Origin: Ancylobacter oerskovii | GTDB lineage: Bacteria; Pseudomonadota; Alphaproteobacteria; Rhizobiales; Xanthobacteraceae | NCBI RefSeq assembly: GCF_018390555.1 | Contig: NZ_JAHBGB010000006.1 | Location: 1 to 64,000 of the forward strand | Reading direction: 5' to 3' | Length of the DNA: 64,000 nucleotides | Shown: positions 58,306 to 64,000 of the stretch, piece after piece | Layout of the letters: every line of letters begins with the position of its first letter | How positions within the stretch are numbered: the first letter of the stretch is position 1 | Notes under the pieces: model-generated | Database searches by the model: none | What the model was told of the DNA's origin: nothing | The model's input: the letters and a program-made list of their open reading frames with translations, nothing else | Position numbers and translations under genes: made by a program

Positions 58306-60030
58306 GTGACGGACATGGGAATGGCAGGAACGGCGATGGATCGCGGCGCGCGCAAGATCGATCCCAACAGCGACGTGGCGATAGCCGCCTCGGTGACTCC
58401 GCAGCCGATCGAGGAGGTCGGTGCCCGGCTCGGGCTCGATCCGCAGGTGCTGTTCCGCTACGGGCACATCAAGGCCAAGATCGCGCTGGAGGCGGTGCGA
58501 CCGGCCGAGGCGCAGGCCGACGGCAAGCTGATCCTCGTCACCGCCATCAATCCGACCCCGGCCGGCGAGGGGAAGACCACCACCACCGTCGGGCTGGGCG
58601 ACGCCCTCGCCCGCATCGGCAAGAAGGTCGCCATCGCGCTGCGCGAGCCGAGCCTCGGGCCGGTGTTCGGTTCCAAGGGCGGCGCCACCGGCGGCGGCCG
58701 GGCGCAGATCATCCCGATGCAGGACATCAACCTGCATTTCACCGGCGATTTCCACGCCATCAGCGCCGCGCACAACCTGCTCGCCGCCGCCATCGACAAC
58801 CACATCTACTGGGGCAACGCCCTCGACATCGACGCCCGCCGCATCAACTGGCGCCGCGTCGTCGACCTCAACGATCGTGCGCTGCGCCATGTCACGGTCG
58901 GCCTCGGCGGCCCGCCCAACGGCTTTCCGCGCGAGGACGGCTTCGACATCACCGTCGCCTCCGAGGTGATGGCGATCTTCTGCCTCGCCCGTTCCTTCGA
59001 GGATCTGGAGGAGCGGCTCGGCCGCATGGTGGTGGCGCAGACCCGCGCCCGCCAGCCGATCACCGCCGCCCAGCTCAAGGTCACCGGCTCGATGGTGGCG
59101 CTGCTGCGCGATGCGTTCCAGCCCAATCTGGTGCAGACGCTGGAAGGCACGCCGGCGCTGGTGCATGGCGGACCGTTCGCCAACATCGCCCATGGCTGCA
59201 ACTCGGTGGTGGCGACGCGCACCGCGCTCGGCCTCGCCGACTATGTGGTGACGGAAGCCGGCTTCGGCGCCGATCTCGGCGCGGAGAAGTTCCTCGACAT
59301 CAAGTGCCGGCAGGGCGAGATCGCTCCCTCGGCGGTGGTGATCGTCGCCACGGTGCGGGCGCTGAAGATGCATGGCGGTATCGCCCAGAAGGATCTCGGC
59401 CCTTCGAACCCGGCCGCGGTCGCCGCCGGCGCCGGCAATCTGGTGCGCCACATCGAGAACATGAAGTCCTACGGCCTGCCGGTGGTGGTGGCGATCAACC
59501 GCTTCACCTCCGACACCCCGACTGAGATCGAGGCGATCGAAAAGGCCTGCGCCGCCGTCGGCGCCGAGGTGCATCTGTGCAATCACTGGGCGGAAGGCTC
59601 GGCCGGCGCGGTCGGCCTCGCCGAGGCGGTGGTGCGGCTCGCCGATGGCCCGTCCGACTTCAAGGTGCTGTATCATGACGACCTGCCGCTGGTGCAGAAG
59701 ATCGAGACCATCGCCCGGCGCATCTACCGCGCCGGCTCGGTGGCCTTCGACGCCGGCGCGCTGAAGAAGCTGGCCGATTTCGAGGGCATGGGCTATGGCG
59801 ACCTGCCGGTGTGCATGGCCAAGACCCAGTACAGCTTCTCCGCCGATCCCGGCCTGCGCGGCACGCCCTCGGGCTTCGTGCTGCCGGTGCGCGATGTCCG
59901 GCTGTCGGCCGGCGCCGGCTTCGTCGTCGCGCTGTGCGGCGACGTGATGACCATGCCCGGCCTGCCCTCGCATCCGGCGGCGGAGAACATCTATGTCGAC
60001 GAGACCGGCTTCATCGCCGGCCTCAGCTAG
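58306..60030 (+). CDS. fhs: Formate-tetrahydrofolate ligase
   Basis: The 574-residue product is a formyl-THF synthetase. The ATP-binding loop [18 protein letters not shown] is at about residues 84-101, with [20 protein letters not shown] and [13 protein letters not shown] beyond. It activates formate for one-carbon metabolism: formate + ATP + THF gives 10-formyl-THF. Family members are about 555-560 residues, so the true start may be ATG 58336 rather than GTG 58306. Methylotrophic or one-carbon-using relatives also carry it. Confidence 0.95.
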   Translation: MTDMGMAGTAMDRGARKIDPNSDVAIAASVTPQPIEEVGARLGLDPQVLFRYGHIKAKIALEAVRPAEAQADGKLILVTAINPTPAGEGKTTTTVGLGDALARIGKKVAIALREPSLGPVFGSKGGATGGGRAQIIPMQDINLHFTGDFHAISAAHNLLAAAIDNHIYWGNALDIDARRINWRRVVDLNDRALRHVTVGLGGPPNGFPREDGFDITVASEVMAIFCLARSFEDLEERLGRMVVAQTRARQPITAAQLKVTGSMVALLRDAFQPNLVQTLEGTPALVHGGPFANIAHGCNSVVATRTALGLADYVVTEAGFGADLGAEKFLDIKCRQGEIAPSAVVIVATVRALKMHGGIAQKDLGPSNPAAVAAGAGNLVRHIENMKSYGLPVVVAINRFTSDTPTEIEAIEKACAAVGAEVHLCNHWAEGSAGAVGLAEAVVRLADGPSDFKVLYHDDLPLVQKIETIARRIYRAGSVAFDAGALKKLADFEGMGYGDLPVCMAKTQYSFSADPGLRGTPSGFVLPVRDVRLSAGAGFVVALCGDVMTMPGLPSHPAAENIYVDETGFIAGLS

Positions 60031-60068
60031 GGCGGCCCGCCCGGAGGGGACGGCGGGGCGCCTGTCGA

Positions 60069-60155
60069 GCGGACGTGGCGAAACTGGTAGACGCACGAGA
60101 CTTAAAATCTTGCGCCCTTAAAGGCTTACGGGTTCGAGTCCCGTCGTCCGCACCA
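60069..60155 (+). tRNA. tRNA-Leu (anticodon TAA)
   Basis: An 87-base class II tRNA: acceptor GCGGACG/CGTCCGC, anticodon stem CGAGA/TCTTG with loop CTTAAAA (anticodon TAA), a long variable arm, T arm ACGGG/CCCGT and encoded CCA. Confidence 0.96.
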
Positions 60156-60231
60156 TCTCATCGCACCGGCGCCGCCCGGTGCTTCTGCCTCATCTGATCG
60201 TGCGCGACGGCCCGCACGGGGAGTGTCCTGA

Positions 60232-60927
60232 TTGTTCGACCGGGATTTCGCCGCCTTCCTCTTCGACATGGACGGCACCGTGCTCACCTCCATCGCGGCG
60301 GCGGAGCGGGTCTGGACGCGCTGGGCGCTGCGCCACGGCCTCGACGTGGCGCGCTTCCTGCCGACCATCCATGGCGTGCAGGCCATCGACACCATCCGCC
60401 GGCAGGCGCCGAACCTGCCGGGCATAGACGTCGAGGCGGAAGCCGCCTGGGTGACGCGGGCGGAGATCGAGGATGTCGGCGGCATCGAGCCGATACCCGG
60501 CGCGGTCGCCTTCCTTGCCTCGCTGCCGGCCGGGCGCTGGACCATCGTCACCTCGGCGACGCGCGAACTGGCGGAGGCGCGGCTCGCGGCGGCGGGCCTG
60601 CCGCCGCCGGTGCAGATGGTCTGCGCCGAGGACATCTCGCGCGGCAAGCCGGCGCCGGACGGCTATCTGCTCGCCGCCGAGCGGCTCGGCGTCCGGGCGG
60701 CGGATTGCCTGATCGTCGAGGATGCGCCGGCCGGCATCGCCGCGGCGGAGGCGGCGGGCGGCACGACGCTGGTGATCACCCACACCCATCACCACCCGCT
60801 CGCGACGCCGCACGTCACGGTGCCGGATTATCTCGGCCTCGCCGCGACGGCCGGCGCCGATGGCCGCATCCGGCTCACCTGCCGCACGGCGCAGGAGCGG
60901 GCAGGGAAGGGCGCCGCCCCCCGCTAA
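60232..60927 (+). CDS. HAD-family sugar-phosphatase-like hydrolase
   Basis: The 231-residue protein has the four HAD motifs: FLFDMDGTVL (nucleophile Asp), VTSATRE, the Lys in RGKPAPDGYLLAAERLG, and IVEDAPAGIAAA. The helical cap after motif 1 places it with small sugar-phosphate phosphatases (GPP/DOG type). TTG 60232 with GGGGAG upstream is the best start. The C-terminal 30 residues are extra. Exact substrate unknown. Confidence 0.88.
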   Translation: MFDRDFAAFLFDMDGTVLTSIAAAERVWTRWALRHGLDVARFLPTIHGVQAIDTIRRQAPNLPGIDVEAEAAWVTRAEIEDVGGIEPIPGAVAFLASLPAGRWTIVTSATRELAEARLAAAGLPPPVQMVCAEDISRGKPAPDGYLLAAERLGVRAADCLIVEDAPAGIAAAEAAGGTTLVITHTHHHPLATPHVTVPDYLGLAATAGADGRIRLTCRTAQERAGKGAAPR

Positions 60928-60950
60928 GCGCGAGGGCGCGCCGGGCCTTC

Positions 60951-61853
60951 TCAGTCGATGCCGTCCACCGCCTTGAGGCGGGGCACGATGAAGTCGGCGA
61001 AGGCCCGCACCGCCGGCCGCAGGAAGCGCGTCGAGGGGAAGCTGAGATAGAGCTCGCTCGGCTTCACCTCATAGTCCGGCAGGATGCGGACGAGTTCGCC
61101 GCGCGCCATCTCGTCGGCGACCAGCAGCTTCTGCACCGGCCCCGGCCCGTGCCCGTCCTTGAGGCTGCGCACCAGCACCTGCCCGACATTGGTGCGCAGC
61201 AGCAGTGGCACCGCCAGCTCGATGCTCTCGCCATCCTTCACCAGCATCAGCCGGTCGCGTTCGGAAAGCGCGCCCGCCGTCGCCACCATCGGGCGGGTGG
61301 CGAGTGCCTCCAGCGTGTCGATCGGGCCGGCATCGGCGAGATAGCCGGGGGAGGCGACCAGCAGCCGGCGCACCGTGCCCACCCGCCGGGCCACCACATC
61401 CGTGCCTTCCGGCCGGCCATAGCGCAGGGCGAGGTCGAAATTCTCGTAGACGAGATCGACATTGCGGCCGTCGAGCACCAGATCGGCGGCAATGCCGGGA
61501 TGGGCGCGCTGGAAGTCGATCAGCAGCGGATGCAGGCACTGCGCGCCGATGCAGGCGGGCGCGAACAGGCGCAGCGTGCCCTCCAGCCGTCCGCTGTCGC
61601 GCCGCACCCCTTCGAGGGCGGCATCGATGGAGGCGAGCGCCGGGCGCGAGGCCTCGAACAGCGCCTGTCCCTGAGCGGTGGGGCGCACCGCCCGCGCCGA
61701 ACGTTCGAGCAGGCGGGCATTCACATGCCGTTCGAGATTGCGCAGGTGCTTGGTTACGGCCGGCTGCGAAATGTCGAGGTCGCGCGCCGCGCCGGTCACC
61801 GATCCCTTTTCCACGGTGCGGATGAAGGCACGCAAGGCCAAGGATAGATCCAT
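60951..61853 (-). CDS. LysR-family transcriptional regulator
   Basis: A 300-residue LysR protein. The winged helix-turn-helix is at residues 1-60 (ALRAFIRTVEKGSVTGAARD, ISQPAVTKHLRNLE), followed by the periplasmic-binding-type effector domain (GTLRLFAPACIGAQCLHPLL). It belongs to the AaeR/DsdC-like group with VLDGRNVDLVYENFDLALR. GGGAG stands before ATG 61853. The divergent spacer with the L,D-transpeptidase gene may hold its binding site; the target is unknown. Confidence 0.92.
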   Translation of the reverse strand: MDLSLALRAFIRTVEKGSVTGAARDLDISQPAVTKHLRNLERHVNARLLERSARAVRPTAQGQALFEASRPALASIDAALEGVRRDSGRLEGTLRLFAPACIGAQCLHPLLIDFQRAHPGIAADLVLDGRNVDLVYENFDLALRYGRPEGTDVVARRVGTVRRLLVASPGYLADAGPIDTLEALATRPMVATAGALSERDRLMLVKDGESIELAVPLLLRTNVGQVLVRSLKDGHGPGPVQKLLVADEMARGELVRILPDYEVKPSELYLSFPSTRFLRPAVRAFADFIVPRLKAVDGID

Positions 61854-61972
61854 GGGTCTCCCGGGGAATGCCATATCCCAAAGTTATGATCACAATTACA
61901 TCATACCATATGGACATGATTTCCGTCATGAGGCTTTCTGCCGCCATTGTTCAGTCGAGGCTGTGGAGAATC

Positions 61973-62650
61973 ATGCTGCTTACCCGTCGTGCCGCGCTTA
62001 TCGGTGCCCCCCTGTTTCTGGCCGGTTGCGCGACGCAGGGCCGCCTGCCGGCCCCGACTGCCGCCACCCCCGTGGTCGATCCGCGCTGGGCGGCGATGTA
62101 TGGCCCGGTGGAAGGCGAGCCCTTCCCGGTGCCGGCGATTGATATCTCCGAGATCGATCCGCAGTTCCTCCGGCAGGAAGTAGCCTTCCGGGGCGCCGAT
62201 CCGGCCGGCACCCTCGTGGTCGATCCCAATCGGCGCTTTCTCTATCTGGTGCGCGAGAATGGCCGGGCGATCCGCTACGGCGTCGGCGTCGGCAAGGAGG
62301 AAGGGTTCAATTTCCAGGGCGAGGCGACCATCGCCCGCAAGGCTCAGTGGCCGCGCTGGACGCCGACCCCCAACATGATCGCCCGCGAGCCGGAGCGCTA
62401 CGGCCCCTATCGCGGCGGCATGCCCGGCGGACCGACCAATCCGCTCGGCCCGCGCGCGCTCTATCTGTACAAGGACGGCCGCGACACGCTCTATCGCCTG
62501 CACGGCACCACCGAGCCCTATACGATCGGCACCATGGTGTCCTCCGGCTGCATCCGCCTGCTCAACCAGGACATCATCGATCTCTATCGCCGCGTGCCTG
62601 TCGGTTCGCGCGTCGTGGTGCTGCCGGCCGGGTCGCCCGGCGTCGCCTGA
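61973..62650 (+). CDS. L,D-transpeptidase lipoprotein (YkuD/ErfK family)
   Basis: The 225-residue product has a lipoprotein signal ending in LAGC19, and a YkuD domain with the catalytic motif HGTTEPYTIG...SSGCIRL: His177 and Cys193. Such enzymes make 3-3 cross-links in peptidoglycan or anchor proteins to it. The lipid anchor places it in the envelope. GGAG five bases before ATG 61973 fixes the start; earlier in-frame ATGs would hide the signal. A strong terminator follows. Confidence 0.93.
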   Translation: MLLTRRAALIGAPLFLAGCATQGRLPAPTAATPVVDPRWAAMYGPVEGEPFPVPAIDISEIDPQFLRQEVAFRGADPAGTLVVDPNRRFLYLVRENGRAIRYGVGVGKEEGFNFQGEATIARKAQWPRWTPTPNMIAREPERYGPYRGGMPGGPTNPLGPRALYLYKDGRDTLYRLHGTTEPYTIGTMVSSGCIRLLNQDIIDLYRRVPVGSRVVVLPAGSPGVA

Positions 62651-62675
62651 ATCGGGCGAGCGGTCAGGATGGATC

Positions 62676-62718
62676 GAGGCGGAGCGGGGCAGGGGTCCCG
62701 CTCCGCCTCATTGCTTTT
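62676..62718 (+). terminator. Rho-independent terminator
   Basis: A perfect 13-pair stem GAGGCGGAGCGGG/CCCGCTCCGCCTC with an eight-base loop is followed by ATTGCTTTT. It closes the L,D-transpeptidase gene. Confidence 0.92.
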
Positions 62719-63076
62719 CGGGGCCCCCCGGGGAGCCTGCTGGCTGCCGTCTCCCGCCTGTGGACGGATGGCGGAACCCGGTTGGAAATGTCGGGGAGTG
62801 GCGGCAGGATGCCGCCGCAATCTTGCCGCCAGCCTGTCCGCCGGCGGAGGTGGAGCCTTGAAAATGCAAGGCTTTCCGAAATGTCAGCTTACCGTTTGTT
62901 TACCACGTTGTAATGTGCGCCGCATTTTCGCCGCACTCGGGCAGCCTCCTGTGGCATAAGGAGTGGGGGATCGGGTGTCTGGCCCGATGTCCCGAATGTG
63001 GGTTTGCAGCCGCCAGTATTCTCGACGTCAGCCTTCAATCGGCGTCGCGGCGATTGCCAACGGAACGGTCGGGTGC
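62719..63076. other. Spacer before rlpA, no gene seen
   Basis: About 360 bases, GC-rich first and then more AT-rich (around CCGTTTGTTTACCACGTTG). Short open frames overlap the start of rlpA in other phases and lack ribosome sites. It likely holds the rlpA promoter; exact boxes cannot be fixed. Confidence 0.5.
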
Positions 63077-64000
63077 ATGGGGCAGGAAGCGGCTCTGGGT
63101 CGGGGTGCCGGCAAAAAAACAGCGCGGTTTGGTTCGTCGGGCCTCTCGGGGGTCTGCCGCGTCGCGGTTCTTGTCGGGGCTGGCCTTCTGGTCGCCAACT
63201 GCACGGGTGAGAACAAGCTCACCAGCAAGATCGATCCCAAATATGGCGTGTCGGCCAGCCCGCGCGTGGTGAAGCCGGGTGATCCGGTTCCCAAGGGTGG
63301 CGGCACCTATCGCGTCGGCAAGCCCTACACGGTCGCCGGCCGCGTCTACACGCCCTCCGAGAACAGCAAGTATCGCTCCGAGGGTCTCGCCTCCTGGTAT
63401 GGCGACGATTTCCACGGCCGCCTGACCGCCAATGGCGAAGTCTTCGACATGCACTCCATCGCCGCGGCGCATCCGACGCTGCCGATGCCGAGCTATGTGA
63501 AGGTCACCAACCTCTCCAACAACCGCTCGATGGTGGTGCGCGTGAATGATCGCGGGCCCTATCACGGCAACCGCGTCATCGACGTGTCCTCGCGCGCCGC
63601 CGACCTGCTCGGCTTCAAGCGCTCCGGCACCGCCCGCGTGCGGGTCGAATATGTCGGCCGTGCCCCGCTCGAGGGGTCCGACGACATGCAGCTCGCCTCC
63701 ACGCTGCGGCAGGATGGGCGGCAGGTCGTCCCGACCACCATGCTGGCCTCGGCCGGCTCCGCCCTGCCGACCCGCATGGCCACGCCGGCCACTCGCGTAG
63801 CCGCCGCCAACGTGCCGCTGCCGCCGAGCCGTCCGTTCGAGCTCGGCGAGCCGAGCGCCGAGGACGTCGCCGAGGCCCCGGTCGCCGGGTCGCGGGTCGC
63901 GAGCGCCTATTCCGTCAATCCGGTGCGCGTCAGCACCCGTCCGGCGCAGCAGGCGGCGGCCGTGGTCGCTCCGCCGGCTCCCGCTCCCCAGCAGGTCGCC
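63077..64000 (+). CDS. rlpA: Septal ring lytic transglycosylase RlpA (5' part)
   Basis: The frame is open from ATG 63077 to the window edge (308 codons, no stop). After a basic start and a lipoprotein-like signal (VAVLVGAGLLVANC), the double-psi beta-barrel domain is clear: LASWYGDDFHGRLTANGEVF, HPTLPMPSYVKVTNLSNNRS and VRVNDRGPYHGNRVIDVSSR, with the catalytic Asp in NDRGPY. RlpA cuts glycan strands that lack stem peptides at the septum. A proline/alanine-rich linker starts near residue 250; a C-terminal SPOR domain would be expected beyond the window. Confidence 0.92.
   Translation, partial: MGQEAALGRGAGKKTARFGSSGLSGVCRVAVLVGAGLLVANCTGENKLTSKIDPKYGVSASPRVVKPGDPVPKGGGTYRVGKPYTVAGRVYTPSENSKYRSEGLASWYGDDFHGRLTANGEVFDMHSIAAAHPTLPMPSYVKVTNLSNNRSMVVRVNDRGPYHGNRVIDVSSRAADLLGFKRSGTARVRVEYVGRAPLEGSDDMQLASTLRQDGRQVVPTTMLASAGSALPTRMATPATRVAAANVPLPPSRPFELGEPSAEDVAEAPVAGSRVASAYSVNPVRVSTRPAQQAAAVVAPPAPAPQQVA

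Noticed and set aside
58237..60096. 619-codon minus-strand frame opposite fhs, and similar long frames opposite the tape measure, gpJ-like, livH/livM and nucleoside hydrolase genes
   Set aside because: High GC at third codon positions keeps the antisense frames open; their products are rich in Arg, His, Gly and Ala and match nothing.
62913..63272. 119-codon frame over the start of rlpA
   Set aside because: It is out of phase with rlpA, whose domain and lipoprotein signal are clear from ATG 63077.

Overview
The window (about 64 kb, high GC) looks like the chromosome of an alphaproteobacterium of the order Hyphomicrobiales, probably near the Xanthobacteraceae (Ancylobacter/Starkeya-like). The placement rests on the host genes only: the ETC complex I accessory subunit beside tRNA-Pro and tRNA-Arg, the Anbu/alpha-E/ATP-grasp cluster, DUF982 and DUF2934 proteins, a typical RlpA, and palindromic intergenic repeats common in this order. 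The family-level placement is an inference.

Positions 1 to about 33,950 are the right-hand part of a siphovirus-type prophage; its left end lies outside the window. It opens with an immunity-like block resembling immI of phage P22: a leftward Arc/Mnt-type repressor gene, then a rightward Arc-type gene and an ORF6N antirepressor gene. A DUF2384/RES toxin-antitoxin pair closed by a terminator follows. Next comes the tail module: tail completion and terminator proteins, tail tube, two chaperones joined by a -1 frameshift at GGGAAAC, a tape measure with a built-in peptidase, tail tip proteins and an SGNH-esterase fibre. Reverse-strand genes are inserted at several points in it. From 18.5 to 23 kb lie accessory genes (MltR-like, DUF2934), the endolysin, a two-gene HEPN cassette and a holin. 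From 23.1 to 28.6 kb are two beta-helix tail spikes. The right end (28.7-33.9 kb) is a leftward chain of very small genes with 4-base overlaps, ending with a PsiF-repeat protein, a 34-residue membrane peptide and an SRAP protein. The element stops at the 5' side of an intact tRNA-Pro(TGG). No integrase is visible in the window.

Host sequence starts at 33,957. The stretch from 35.0 to 48.8 kb looks like an uptake and catabolic locus: class III aminotransferase, LLM-family (F420-type) oxidoreductase, M24 creatinase-like hydrolase, CofD (F420 biosynthesis), cupin, nucleoside hydrolase, a complete branched-chain-amino-acid-type ABC transporter, a polysaccharide-deacetylase-like amidohydrolase, a DmpA-type peptidase and an Lrp/AsnC regulator. 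Its substrate cannot be read from the sequence. An SDR dehydrogenase, a 23-residue membrane peptide and a shared terminator follow.

From 49.8 to 55.0 kb, on the minus strand, is the conserved Anbu protease/transglutaminase/alpha-E/circularly permuted ATP-grasp set, split by a LysE exporter gene and a block of palindromic repeats. The last 9 kb carry housekeeping genes: a CinA-type MoeA-like protein, LprI-type protein, xanthine phosphoribosyltransferase, DoxX, formate-tetrahydrofolate ligase, tRNA-Leu(TAA), a HAD phosphatase, a LysR regulator, an L,D-transpeptidase lipoprotein and the first 308 codons of RlpA, which runs off the window.
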